From positions 124,001 through 188,000 of the forward strand of contig JAIETF010000025.1 in the NCBI GenBank assembly GCA_019745415.1: 64,000 nucleotides of DNA, given 5' to 3'. The position numbers were made by a program, and so were the translations under genes. The DNA is from Candidatus Obscuribacterales bacterium. Lineage in GTDB: Bacteria; Cyanobacteriota; Vampirovibrionia; Obscuribacterales; Obscuribacteraceae. The notes under the pieces are model-generated. The model ran no database searches and had not been told where the DNA came from. It worked only from the letters and a program-made list of their open reading frames with translations. Each line of letters begins with the position of its first letter. The stretch's first letter is position 1. Below, piece by piece: positions 35,881 through 45,299 of the stretch.

Positions 35881-37998
35881 TTGCCGGATATGAGCCTGAA
35901 AAGTTCGAATAGCTATGACTGCGGCAGGTCTATTTTCAAAACAAAGTTAATTAGAAAGGATTGCCTGGCACTGGCAGCGACTTTGCAGATTTTGGCACAA
36001 GCAGTTTGCGGGCTTTCGGCGATGCCGGCGGCGGCACAGGGTATAACGCCGCAACCCATGCCCAAACAGTTTCTCGACCTCTATTATCAAGGCATCACCT
36101 ATATGAAGAAGGGCGAAATTGACAAAGCCCTGCAAATCTTCAAACAAGTGGCAATCAATGCCCCTTACGACCCCCTGGTTCATCTGAGCCTGGCTGAAGC
36201 CATGCACCAGTCGGGCGACACTGAAAACTCTATAGCCGAGTATAGAAGAGCAATAAGAATCAGACCCTATGATGCCTTCGCCAGAATGACTCTGGGCTCG
36301 CTGTTACAGGCGCAAGGCGAATTGCAGGAAGCAGTCAACGAGTACGATGAAGCTATCAAGCTTAGACCTGATGTTGTCTTGTTTCGTCTTAACTTAGGAG
36401 TGATTTTACGCATCGCCGGTAATACCGATGAAGCAATCAATGAACTAAAGAAAGTTGTGCAAGCTTATCCAGAGCATCTCAAAGCCCGCTCACAGCTGGC
36501 TGCTGCCTTCCAAGACAAAGGCGAATACCAGCAAGCGATAGAAAATTACGGCAAGATATTGCGCAGCCAACCTCAGAATTTCACCATGCAATACAACATG
36601 GGAGCCTGTAAGCTAGCGCTGAAAGATTACAACGGCGCCGCCGAGGCACTGGCGAAAGCAGTAAAAATCGACTCATCCGTAGCTGATGCCCATGCCCTGC
36701 TTGGTCAGACCGAGGCTGCTAGGGGTAAGCTTACTGAGGCGGTAAACGAATTCAGAGCAGCTCTGGCAATCAAAGGAGATCGTGCCGAATGGTTTGCCCA
36801 ACTCGGTGACGCACTGACCCGCCAGAAGGAAGTAACCGGAGCGATCGAAGCCTACCGCCAAGCGGTTGCCCTCGACCCGAAAGATGCGAATTCGGCTTAC
36901 AGCATGGGTTATCTTCTTCAGAATAGCGGCAAGCTGGACGAAGCAGCCCAAGCCTTCCAGAAAGTGATCAAGCTTAATCCAAACTATGCCAATGCCCACT
37001 ACAACCTGGGGATAATCAAACAGCGACAGCGCGACTATGAACTTTCCGAGCAAGAGTTCAAAACAGCAATCTCGCTCAGTCCGAATGACGGACAAGCGAT
37101 GATAAACCTGGGGCGCACTCTGCTTTTGAAAGGCGATCTCAGTCAAGCCGTCGGCCACTATCGGCAAGGTCTGAGCATAGAACCGAGCGATCCGGCTGCG
37201 TTCCAAGAACTCGGTGCCGCTCTGGTCAAGCTGAAAGATTATGTCGGTGCGCGCTCGGCTCTGGAAAGCGCCCTCAATCTAAACCCCAACGATCGCAGTG
37301 CCATAGTTTCAATGGCCAATTTAGAATCACTGGAGGGCAATCCCGCTAAAGGTGAATTTAGACTGCGACAACTTTTGGTAAAAGATCCAAATGACCTAGA
37401 TTTACTCAACATGCTGGCCGACAACCTGGTGCAGCAGGGCAAATTGGAAAGCGCTATCGAAAGCTATCAACGTATCGTGCAACTCAATCCCAGGTCTTCG
37501 GAAGCCTTCAACGACCTTGGTCTGGCACTTTCCCGCAAAGGTGACGCGGCCGCTGCCACCATAATGTTCAAGAAATCTATTGAACTAGACGGCAATTTTA
37601 TCGAGCCGCTTATCAATCTAGGCAATGTCTATCTGGGCATGCGTAAATATGAAGATGCCACCGCCCAATACCAGAAAGCCCTAGCACTCAAGCCCGATAG
37701 CGTGCTGGCGCACTACAACCTAGGACTAGTCTACACCGGTCAAGAGAATACTGAAGGGGCTCTCAGTGAATACCAGAAGGCAGTGCAGTTGGATGCCAAC
37801 TATGCCAATGCCTTTTATGCCATGGGTTGCCTCTATCAAGCCCGCAATGAAACGGAGCAGGCAGTTTCCAACTACGAGAAGTATCTAAGCCTGGAACCGG
37901 CGGGTCCATATGCCAGCAACGTCAAAGAAGCCCTGGATAAGATCAAATCAGTGCTACCCGGCAGTGAAACCGCCGGCAGTGCGCAACCACCTCTCTAG
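35881..37998 (+). CDS. Exported protein of about 17 TPR repeats
   Basis: 705 residues. A basic N-terminus and hydrophobic segment (LALAATLQILAQAVCGLSA, about 30-48) ending in AQG look like a signal peptide. The rest is an unbroken array of 34-residue TPR units from about residue 65 to 695, with the usual A-L-x-P spacing (for example AIEAYRQAVALDPKDANSAY and AAQAFQKVIKLNPNYANAHY). Long TPR superhelices scaffold complexes, such as secretion or glycosylation machinery. The start is uncertain: TTG at 35881 has GAGG only four bases upstream, and ATG at 35890 has none at proper spacing. Nothing catalytic is visible. Confidence 0.85.
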   Translation: MPDMSLKSSNSYDCGRSIFKTKLIRKDCLALAATLQILAQAVCGLSAMPAAAQGITPQPMPKQFLDLYYQGITYMKKGEIDKALQIFKQVAINAPYDPLVHLSLAEAMHQSGDTENSIAEYRRAIRIRPYDAFARMTLGSLLQAQGELQEAVNEYDEAIKLRPDVVLFRLNLGVILRIAGNTDEAINELKKVVQAYPEHLKARSQLAAAFQDKGEYQQAIENYGKILRSQPQNFTMQYNMGACKLALKDYNGAAEALAKAVKIDSSVADAHALLGQTEAARGKLTEAVNEFRAALAIKGDRAEWFAQLGDALTRQKEVTGAIEAYRQAVALDPKDANSAYSMGYLLQNSGKLDEAAQAFQKVIKLNPNYANAHYNLGIIKQRQRDYELSEQEFKTAISLSPNDGQAMINLGRTLLLKGDLSQAVGHYRQGLSIEPSDPAAFQELGAALVKLKDYVGARSALESALNLNPNDRSAIVSMANLESLEGNPAKGEFRLRQLLVKDPNDLDLLNMLADNLVQQGKLESAIESYQRIVQLNPRSSEAFNDLGLALSRKGDAAAATIMFKKSIELDGNFIEPLINLGNVYLGMRKYEDATAQYQKALALKPDSVLAHYNLGLVYTGQENTEGALSEYQKAVQLDANYANAFYAMGCLYQARNETEQAVSNYEKYLSLEPAGPYASNVKEALDKIKSVLPGSETAGSAQPPL

Positions 37999-38013
37999 AA
38001 CTAAGGCTTAAAA

Positions 38014-39738
38014 CTAGTTTCGAACGAAGAAACTATACTCTTTATAAACTTCCACCTCGCGGTAGCCTAAAGCAGCCAGGTCGATTCCACCCTGGTTAAG
38101 AAACGCCTGCATAGGATTTCGCTGCACGACAATCAGCTTGGGCTTTTTCTCAACTATGTATCTCTTGTACTCAGCGAGCATTCTTCGAAACACCGGCTCA
38201 AAGCGCCGACGGTTAGCCGGGCTGAGAGACATGGCATGACTCACCTGGGCAAGTATCGAATACACATATCTTGAACCAGGACGACCCTCGAGCTGGAGAA
38301 TTGCCGGGAACCCCGGACTTATGCCAGTGCCAAACCAAAGAATCTCATTGTCCTTTCCACTGACAGGCCTATAAATAATCATCATACTATTTGAGACTTC
38401 TTCAAGCGGAGCCGAACAATCTAGTCGTCTAGCGTTTACTGATTGGGTAAAGGTTTGCGCGCAAAAGAAAAAAGCAATGAGCATGTAAACCAGAGCAAGT
38501 GCCATTATGCGACCGGCGCGAAAACGCCCCAAGACCACCAAACTGAAAAGATAGATACCTTCCCCTAGAACAAGAAAGGCTGCACCTTCAGACGGAACCA
38601 AACGATAAAGCCAGACCTGATTTCCATAGAAAAAATTCAAAAGCGATACTGCAAGGAAAGCAGAGAGCGCCGCAGCAAAAGCACTGCTACGACTAAGCAA
38701 TAAGCCAAGGAAGAGACCTGCAAAACTAATCGAGACCGACTGCAAAATCAAATTGTCGGCGCGAAATAGCAGCAGGACCGCCCGCCGAGAGAAGCCATAG
38801 GCACTATCGTACAAAGGCAAAATTTCCTGCAGGAAGCAAGTTCGTGCATCGGGAGGAAAAACGAAGAAGAACCAGCCTGCATAAAGCAATGTCACTGCCA
38901 GCAAGCAGTAAAATTCTGGTTGCCGATAAAAAGACACGAGCTTTCTAACATACAAGGAGGAAAGCAGTCGAGATAGGAAAGCACCGGAGGCGGGCTCACC
39001 TTTTTGCCTAGAGGCGGGCGTATTCGGATCATACCGAAACCGCCCGGAAACAGCCTGAAGAGCGAGCGTGGCCTCGAAAGCACAGTAAGCTAAAAGAAAC
39101 TGCGGCTTAAACAATAAAGTCAAGGACGCCGGCAAAGCTGCCAAAACCGAATGCAGAATGGAAATCTTCTTACCCTGCAGCCGAAGAAGACGAAGAACAA
39201 AGAGCGGCAAAACAAGCCCGAAATGCAAATGCTCGCGCTCTCCGAATGAGTAACTTTGCATGCAGAAGTAAAAAATAAAAAGAATCAGCATCGGCATGCG
39301 CAGTAGTAGCGATACAAAGCCTTTATAGCGATAGAGGAGGAACATCGACAAGAAGACTGCATAGCAGCCGCAAGCAAGAGTGACCAAGTTGAAGAAAAAG
39401 ATATCTGAGGTAAAGCCACAGAGTAGAGGCGAGAGAAAGACTAGTAAGTCATTATTTGCAAAGTACGCTCGAAAGCAGGATGAAAGAAGAATTGGAATCA
39501 CTGCCAAATACATAATCAGCGGTGGATTCCAATCAAACACATCCCTATAAGGAACACCACCCGCCATGATTATCTTGCCGCACTGCAGATAAAATGCCTG
39601 ATCAGCATAAGTAAGCAGTGGATAACTTAGGAAGAAGAGAAACTTACCGAAAAAGAGGAGCAAAAGGCATAAGACAAAAACAACTAGAGAAACCTTAGTG
39701 AATCGGAACCACAAGGTAGAACTTTCAACTTGGCTCAT
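38014..39738 (-). CDS. GT-C-type membrane glycosyltransferase-like protein
   Basis: 574 residues with about ten or eleven membrane helices. The first outer loop carries GGVPYRDVFDWNPPLIMY (about 58-75), the motif seen in lipid-linked sugar transferases of the ArnT/PMT (GT-C) type, in which the Asp acts in catalysis. The C-terminal 130 residues are soluble and outside the membrane. Such enzymes transfer a sugar from a polyprenyl-phosphate donor onto protein or lipid in the periplasm. It overlaps the preceding related gene by four bases. Acceptor unknown. The protein converges on the large TPR gene with only 15 bases between stops. Confidence 0.7.
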   Translation of the reverse strand: MSQVESSTLWFRFTKVSLVVFVLCLLLLFFGKFLFFLSYPLLTYADQAFYLQCGKIIMAGGVPYRDVFDWNPPLIMYLAVIPILLSSCFRAYFANNDLLVFLSPLLCGFTSDIFFFNLVTLACGCYAVFLSMFLLYRYKGFVSLLLRMPMLILFIFYFCMQSYSFGEREHLHFGLVLPLFVLRLLRLQGKKISILHSVLAALPASLTLLFKPQFLLAYCAFEATLALQAVSGRFRYDPNTPASRQKGEPASGAFLSRLLSSLYVRKLVSFYRQPEFYCLLAVTLLYAGWFFFVFPPDARTCFLQEILPLYDSAYGFSRRAVLLLFRADNLILQSVSISFAGLFLGLLLSRSSAFAAALSAFLAVSLLNFFYGNQVWLYRLVPSEGAAFLVLGEGIYLFSLVVLGRFRAGRIMALALVYMLIAFFFCAQTFTQSVNARRLDCSAPLEEVSNSMMIIYRPVSGKDNEILWFGTGISPGFPAILQLEGRPGSRYVYSILAQVSHAMSLSPANRRRFEPVFRRMLAEYKRYIVEKKPKLIVVQRNPMQAFLNQGGIDLAALGYREVEVYKEYSFFVRN

Positions 39739-41468
39739 GGCGCATAAACAGCGAAATCGTAGTTATAGCCAAAGTACTCATGCGGCTGACGGTTGCCGGC
39801 GCTGACAAACCTAACGATCTCTGGTCTTTCCCTCGATAAATAGCTAGAGTCAGAACGCCTATTTACAATCTGCGCCTCTTCGAGAATCGGCAAAGAGATT
39901 GACCGATTAATCAGACAGAGCTTACAAGCCGGGTCAAGCAAATCCTCATGCAGTTCGCTCAGTAGCTTGGCATAGAAATCTCTCAATCTTGGACTGAGTG
40001 CTCCCTTTTCACTATGGGCGTGAAGCAGACTCAGGCAGCGGAAAGAAAGCAAGCGAGTGGCGATTATGCGATTGTGGACTAACAAGAGCGGATAGGCGGC
40101 CTCAGGGAAATCAGCAATTATCGCCACCTTCTCTCCCGGCTTAGTTTTACTCAGCAATATATCCTCCAAGCTCTGCGCACCAAACTCGATATCACGTTGA
40201 TACTCGGACCGCAAGGCTTGTCTATCAATAGACAAACAAAAATGCAGGTATGCTGAAACCAACCAGACAACCAATACCAGAAAAACCTTCTCAAAATGAA
40301 GAGGCCAATGTAAATCTCGAGTCCTCTCAATTAACATACAAAGACTGCGATAACCACAGATCAAGAAAATTGCAAAGCCGGAAAAGACAGTTAAGACAAG
40401 GCTTCGAGACAATCCTTCATTTTGCAGGACGTACTGCGCCAACCCGGCCAGTCCTACCACAGACAACAAGGAGGGAAGACAATCAGTGCTAAAGCGCCGG
40501 TGCCAAATCGCAAGCAGAGAAGCAAGCAGATAACAAACAATGACATCAAGGCGATTAGGAGATGAGAGTGGACCATAAATCGCAGGATGATCAGATTGAA
40601 ACTGCATAAACTGTATTGGCAGCACCGCCTCCCAATACAACTGCTTAGTCGCATCAGGTAGGGCTCCAAGATAAAGGAAGCAACCTATCGAAATCAGCAA
40701 GAAGCCAACTACTTCGAAACCCAATAGGTACTTCATGAAAAAGGTGAGAACATCTTTTGGCAATAGCCTGCGGCCAGGTCTTCCGGCAGCAGAGACTAGG
40801 AAGAAAATTTCCAGGCATCCAAAAAGCAGAACGGCTGTCGGATCACAAAAGATGGACAATGAAACAAAAGCTCCCGCAAACAAGGCAATCGGCTTGGCAA
40901 GACGAACATCTTCAAAGCGCAGGATTCTCAAAGGTAACCACAACAGGATGACTGCCAACAAAAAAGACTGAGAATCCCCTAAATCGAAGCAGCAGCAAAG
41001 AATAGTAAGGAAATAAGCGCTGACGAAAGCGGGGAAATCGGCTCTCAAAGCAGCAGCCACAGGTGAGCCACTGCTAGAAATTATCGGTAATGCAAAAGCG
41101 AGAGCAGCTATACCGCAGAATAACGTTAAAGCGGGCACTACAAAAACGGGCAGGACAGACAAAGTCAGCCAACCGAGACTCCCTCCAAACAGCGCATTCA
41201 CAGTCGAAGCACAAAGAGACAAAGCGTCTAGTCCCCTAAGAAGAAGGGAAATCACAGAAATGCCGATTGGCGACTCTAGGAGAAAAAAATCGGAATAAAG
41301 CAACAGCCCGTCATTGAGCAAGCGACCAGCGAAAATTCGCATTGCGGCGTAAGTTGAAAAACATGAACTGGAACTGAACACATTCAAGATCAGGAGAAAG
41401 ATTGGCAAGACAACTACAATCAGTAAATAGCGAAGATAATTCCGCCAATCTTCTAGTTTTCTCAGCAC
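39735..41468 (-). CDS. GT-C-type membrane glycosyltransferase-like protein
   Basis: 577 residues with about ten membrane helices, co-oriented and overlapping the next gene (ATGA). The first loop has LLYSDFFLLESPIGIS (about 56-72), matching the same GT-C motif position (Y-x-D-x-x-x-x-x-P) as its neighbour, so the two look like distant paralogues. The soluble C-terminal part after about 425 (GEKVAIIADFPEAAYPLL) resembles the extracytoplasmic domain of these transferases. A ribosome site is weak. Function beyond membrane sugar transfer is not deducible. Confidence 0.65.
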   Translation of the reverse strand: MLRKLEDWRNYLRYLLIVVVLPIFLLILNVFSSSSCFSTYAAMRIFAGRLLNDGLLLYSDFFLLESPIGISVISLLLRGLDALSLCASTVNALFGGSLGWLTLSVLPVFVVPALTLFCGIAALAFALPIISSSGSPVAAALRADFPAFVSAYFLTILCCCFDLGDSQSFLLAVILLWLPLRILRFEDVRLAKPIALFAGAFVSLSIFCDPTAVLLFGCLEIFFLVSAAGRPGRRLLPKDVLTFFMKYLLGFEVVGFLLISIGCFLYLGALPDATKQLYWEAVLPIQFMQFQSDHPAIYGPLSSPNRLDVIVCYLLASLLAIWHRRFSTDCLPSLLSVVGLAGLAQYVLQNEGLSRSLVLTVFSGFAIFLICGYRSLCMLIERTRDLHWPLHFEKVFLVLVVWLVSAYLHFCLSIDRQALRSEYQRDIEFGAQSLEDILLSKTKPGEKVAIIADFPEAAYPLLLVHNRIIATRLLSFRCLSLLHAHSEKGALSPRLRDFYAKLLSELHEDLLDPACKLCLINRSISLPILEEAQIVNRRSDSSYLSRERPEIVRFVSAGNRQPHEYFGYNYDFAVYAP

Positions 41469-41582
41469 CGGTGAGTACTCTCCAGTTTGAAGGAATTACT
41501 TTATCACTTTCTTACCCCAGTCAACCTACAAGAAGATAGAAAAATAGCGCTCCAGAGTCAGATTTTAAGCACAAATATTAGT

Positions 41583-42323
41583 TCAGCCTTTACTAAAGCT
41601 GGAGCAAACATCCTTTATCTTCTGGGGTTTCCAAATGTAGTTGAACAAATTCCTTTTGGGTAACAAGGGACAGCCCAGCTTGGCTTCATCGGACTCCTTT
41701 AGAACTCTCTGGTCTACAAAGTGCGGCAGAAATTTATCAGAAGTCTCCATGGCTTCGACACAAAGTCTAATCAGCCGCCTCTCTGCTTCTGAACCATAGT
41801 AGACACCCCGCAGTCTAGAGCCAAGCTCTCGACCAAGTCTATTGTTAATTAGGTCCTTACGCCTATCCAATAAGTCTTCCGCGCGGACCCCATCATAGTC
41901 GAATGCATACTCAACGAACTCGTTAGCAGCAAAAAGAAAGGTGGCAGACTCCTCACCTAGCTCAAAGCAAACGAGAGCAGAGCCATACAAATGCTGAAAC
42001 CCGTTTATCTTCTGACTGTAGGCTCGAATATCTCTTCCCTCAAAGTTATTCACTAAGGTCTTATTGCCTGGATACATAGCTGGAGCTGGCATATCTAATT
42101 TTTTCTGAAATGTACCAATGCGAATTAGCTTCGAACACCCAAAAACTGCCTCTTCCGCTAAGCTCACTCTCCACAAAACAGAAAAAACGTAACCAGCTAA
42201 AAGGAAGAGAGAAAAAAGAAGAACTTTTGCAAATAGCCGAAACAAGAAGAGTACCTCACTGATCAACTCAATGAGATACGAGCTACAGCATGAAAAGTTA
42301 CAGGGATAGCACCCTCTTGACAT
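41583..42323 (-). CDS. Unknown membrane-anchored protein
   Basis: 246 residues, not recognised. A cysteine-rich start (SRGCYPCNFSCCSSY) precedes one or two membrane helices (LLFSLFLLAGYVFSVLW, about 35-52). The remainder is soluble and mixed, with many Glu/Arg pairs and an acidic patch (YAFDYDGVRAEDLLDRRKD). The true start may be later than the ATG at 42323, since the first 25 residues fit poorly. Its 5' end faces copy 2 of the palindrome family, 28 bases away. It may belong with the two glycosyltransferase-like genes downstream. Confidence 0.5.
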   Translation of the reverse strand: MSRGCYPCNFSCCSSYLIELISEVLFLFRLFAKVLLFSLFLLAGYVFSVLWRVSLAEEAVFGCSKLIRIGTFQKKLDMPAPAMYPGNKTLVNNFEGRDIRAYSQKINGFQHLYGSALVCFELGEESATFLFAANEFVEYAFDYDGVRAEDLLDRRKDLINNRLGRELGSRLRGVYYGSEAERRLIRLCVEAMETSDKFLPHFVDQRVLKESDEAKLGCPLLPKRNLFNYIWKPQKIKDVCSSFSKG

Positions 42324-42351
42324 GCGACGGCAAAAGATCCATCGGAATCTT

Positions 42352-42389
42352 TAGAGGAAAACGAACCGATATCGGTTCGTTTTCCTCTA
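42352..42389. repeat. Palindromic repeat element, copy 2
   Basis: Perfect 38-bp palindrome with core CGAACCGATATCGGTTCG and arms TAGAGGAAAA / TTTTCCTCTA. It is the longest copy and sits in the divergent gap between the unknown membrane gene and the transposase-derived gene. The eighth base from the centre is C/G here but T/A in copies 1 and 3, so pairing is kept on both sides. Confidence 0.95.
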
Positions 42390-42482
42390 CTACCCATATT
42401 TAATTTTCGAATTCACCCCTAGATTTGAACTTTTTTCCAAAAAACTACGTCTTTAGTTTTAGAGACATGCGGAGCAAAAAAT

Positions 42483-43628
42483 ATGCAGAAAAACAAAGAG
42501 CGAAGCTCTCTAGAAGACCTGTTTGAACCAAACTACAAAGAGAAAAGGCAAGAAATTCTACTATCATTCAATCAAGCCTATCCTGATGATGAATCGTGCT
42601 GGCAGGCTCTAGTGATGCATATGAAGGAGGCTGGACTGCTCTATTGCAGAAAATGCAATTCCTCCGTCGTGGAAATCAGAGCAGACCATAGAGTGTTCTG
42701 CTGTCAGATTTGCAATAAAAAAGGGTCCACTACAGCAGGAAGCTTTTTCCACGGAGTTAAGAAGCTTAGAGCTTGGTTCTTCGCTATATGGACACTAGAA
42801 AAGAATTTCTATGTAAGTTCAAAGTGGCTTGGCCAGACCTTGGGAATTTCGCAATCCTCGGCGCTGCACATATTGAAGTCAAGCTTGTACTTGATTGAAG
42901 AGTCAATGGCGAATACAGAATGCAAAAGATTCTCCATTCAACAATTTCGTCTATTTTTCAATAAAAGATCGCTATTAACCCCTGCAAGAAAGAAACCAGA
43001 GGATGAGGCAGAAACAAAAGACGAGCCTGAAAGCAAAAACAAACCACAAGCGGGTCGCACCAAAGCAAAAGAAGATGGTAACCAAGCCCAAAAGGATGAC
43101 ACCAAAACGGATACCACCGACAGTGCTCTGTGCAAGATTATTGCCTGCCTAGGGAAAGAGAACAGCACTTTAGATGAGCTCATAAGAAGGACAAAGCTTA
43201 AAGGTAGCACGGTCCTTTCAGCGCTAACTGAACTGGAATATGACGGCAAAATTGCATCAACATCAGGAGGCAAATACACGATCTCACAGCCACAAAAAAT
43301 AGCCAGTCAGGCACAATTTCCAAGTATTGAACAAGAGCTAAACTCCACAGCAGGCAACAGAAGAAGAAAATCAATCCATGACTCGTTCGTTATATTAAAG
43401 ATGATTTCGTCCGACATTCTTAAGGGCTTCAGCAGAAAATATATTGGGCTTTATATAGGCCTGTGCAACAGGCTCGCGAGCGCGAGTCTAAATGATTCGT
43501 TTCTGGAAACTTGTATCTTCAGTCGTTATGTTGGGTCCAGACGGCTCTATAAATACGAAAGTCAAGAGTCGCTTGGTTTTATCTTGACGAGAAGCAAACT
43601 TGCTTCAAAAACGCACAATCACTCTTAG
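42483..43628 (+). CDS. Transposase-derived zinc-ribbon / winged-helix protein
   Basis: 381 residues. The N-terminal 140 match the front of IS1595-type transposases: a zinc ribbon with YCRKC and CCQIC (about 55-80), the T-A-G-S-F-F turn, the Trp-rich stretch LRAWFFAIWTLEKNF, and the helix-turn-helix WLGQTLGISQSSALHILKSS. Instead of a DDE catalytic domain there is a Lys/Glu-rich linker (about 165-210) and a DprA-like winged helix (about 215-265: TLDELIRRTKLKGSTVLSAL). The end (about 290-345: GFSRKYIGLYIGLCNRLA) resembles the transposase C-terminus. This suggests a domesticated DNA-binding protein that lost the nuclease core. Composition is more AT-rich than the flanks. No terminal inverted repeats of an IS were found, but a 38-bp palindrome lies about 95 bases upstream. 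Confidence 0.65.
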   Translation: MQKNKERSSLEDLFEPNYKEKRQEILLSFNQAYPDDESCWQALVMHMKEAGLLYCRKCNSSVVEIRADHRVFCCQICNKKGSTTAGSFFHGVKKLRAWFFAIWTLEKNFYVSSKWLGQTLGISQSSALHILKSSLYLIEESMANTECKRFSIQQFRLFFNKRSLLTPARKKPEDEAETKDEPESKNKPQAGRTKAKEDGNQAQKDDTKTDTTDSALCKIIACLGKENSTLDELIRRTKLKGSTVLSALTELEYDGKIASTSGGKYTISQPQKIASQAQFPSIEQELNSTAGNRRRKSIHDSFVILKMISSDILKGFSRKYIGLYIGLCNRLASASLNDSFLETCIFSRYVGSRRLYKYESQESLGFILTRSKLASKTHNHS

Positions 43629-43760
43629 CCAGCTTGCCGCTTATGCGACAAAAAATGGCTTGCCCATGCCGCCCGTAGAAACTCTGCCTATAGCAAAGCA
43701 GTTAGCTGTGCGCTATAAAGTACTCAGTGCCCGAGTAAAACAAAGCAGAACGATTCAATT

Positions 43761-45233
43761 GTGAATGTATTCAAGACAATATTTAAGCTCGACATGAATC
43801 TAAGGATTCTAATCCTCTTTGTTCTCTGTATGGCATTGTCTTTTGGACTAGCGTTGCTCCTTCCCTTTGGTAGTCCGGTTCTGGCGATCTCTATGCTGCT
43901 GGCTGTACCAATTGCCTACTTTATCTTGCTTCCGGAAGTTCTTGTCTATCGTTCAACTTTCCATATCAACTCAAAAAAATATGACTCTGCAAAACAGCTT
44001 TTGGTCCGCGCGCTCTCTCTATCAGATAAAAATCCGCTCGCCTATATAAATCTCGCCTATTTAAACATGATGGAAGGAAATTTTGCGCAAGCTCAATCAG
44101 ACATTACTGTTGCTATTCAACAGAATCCCAATTCGTCTATAGCATACCTAAACCAAGCTGCTGCGGCTTACTACTGCGGAGACTATCAAGCTACGATTGA
44201 GAACTCACAAAAATCTCTTAAGATTAACGCCGCTGACAAACGAGCCAATTTGAACATCCTAATATCTCACTATATGCTAGGACACTATCAGCGAGTCTTG
44301 GACCTTACAGAGAATCCAGCAAGCTTTAGGCAGCACAGAGAATCAGTACTATTGGTCAAACTTTTTGCCTTACTGGCTTGCGGAAAAGTCAATAGCGCTG
44401 AATCATATTGGGCGAATACCTCTTGTAAGTATCCGGATACAAAGAGAATTGGAATTGCGGCTATTGCCTCATCAAGAGAGAACTACAGTGAAGCTATTTC
44501 TCTTCTTACAGATATTCGACCGGGACAGTTAATAGATGGAACAGGACATATAGTTCGGGCAACAGCGCTAAGCGCGCTCGGAGAGCCTGGTCTCGCCTAT
44601 TCCACTATAAGCTCCAACTTTGAAAGGAAGCTAGATCATCTGAGTAACTTCATTGTTTTATCTTGTATTTATCACGACTGTATGATGGCCAAGGATGGAC
44701 TGAATCTTCTGCTCAAAATTGAAAAAAGCTACAATCAGTCGATTTCGTGGCAGGCTCAAGTAGCACTGCTATACACAAGAGAGAGCGACTTTGAGAAAGC
44801 ACTCGCCATAACGAGCAAAGTTTTACAGACTAGCCCAGACCATTCACTAGCGATAAACATTCAGACTATCTGCTTAGCCAAAACTGGAAACCTCGAGCAA
44901 GCCGTGCAATGGCATGCACGTCAACTGGCTCAGGAATGGCAATTCGGATTAACTCAATCTGCTGACATCCACATAAAGTGGGCGAGTGGAAAACTCGATG
45001 AAGCACTTAATGCGGCTGAAAAACTCTTACAGCATGATCTTAACGATCTCTGGTCTCTCAAACTGAAGGCCGACTTACTTGATGCATCTGACGACCAAAC
45101 CAAGAGAAACCTGGCGATAGATCTAAGGGCACGATTAGAACTTCTGTCGACAAACCGACAAAAAGAATTGCGCGAAGCCATGGATAAAATTCCCATAGAG
45201 CAGCTAGAGGATCTACCCTTACTACCCAGCTAG
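43761..45233 (+). CDS. Membrane-anchored TPR protein
   Basis: 490 residues. Two membrane helices at about 14-55 (LRILILFVLCMALSFGLALL and VLAISMLLAVPIAYFILLP) anchor a TPR array from about 65 to 450 (YDSAKQLLVRALSLSDKNPL, FAQAQSDITVAIQQNPNSSI). The GTG start lacks a clear ribosome site; an ATG 11 codons later is an alternative. It has the same AT-rich character as the transposase-derived gene before it and ends 34 bases before the third palindrome. No catalytic motif. Confidence 0.75.
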   Translation: MNVFKTIFKLDMNLRILILFVLCMALSFGLALLLPFGSPVLAISMLLAVPIAYFILLPEVLVYRSTFHINSKKYDSAKQLLVRALSLSDKNPLAYINLAYLNMMEGNFAQAQSDITVAIQQNPNSSIAYLNQAAAAYYCGDYQATIENSQKSLKINAADKRANLNILISHYMLGHYQRVLDLTENPASFRQHRESVLLVKLFALLACGKVNSAESYWANTSCKYPDTKRIGIAAIASSRENYSEAISLLTDIRPGQLIDGTGHIVRATALSALGEPGLAYSTISSNFERKLDHLSNFIVLSCIYHDCMMAKDGLNLLLKIEKSYNQSISWQAQVALLYTRESDFEKALAITSKVLQTSPDHSLAINIQTICLAKTGNLEQAVQWHARQLAQEWQFGLTQSADIHIKWASGKLDEALNAAEKLLQHDLNDLWSLKLKADLLDASDDQTKRNLAIDLRARLELLSTNRQKELREAMDKIPIEQLEDLPLLPS

Positions 45234-45267
45234 GAGACAGCTTTATTGAAAGTTGAAGCCTCGCGAC

Positions 45268-45299
45268 AAAAAAATGAACCGATATCGGTTCATTTTTTT
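45268..45299. repeat. Palindromic repeat element, copy 3; likely two-way terminator
   Basis: Perfect 32-bp palindrome with core TGAACCGATATCGGTTCA flanked by seven A and seven T. It lies between the convergent TPR gene and recG, overlapping the recG stop by two bases. The stem followed by a T-run in both directions is what a bidirectional Rho-independent terminator looks like. Confidence 0.93.

Noticed and set aside
42352..45299. Intact insertion sequence
   Set aside because: The transposase-like gene lacks a DDE core and no terminal inverted or target-site repeats of IS1595 type were found.
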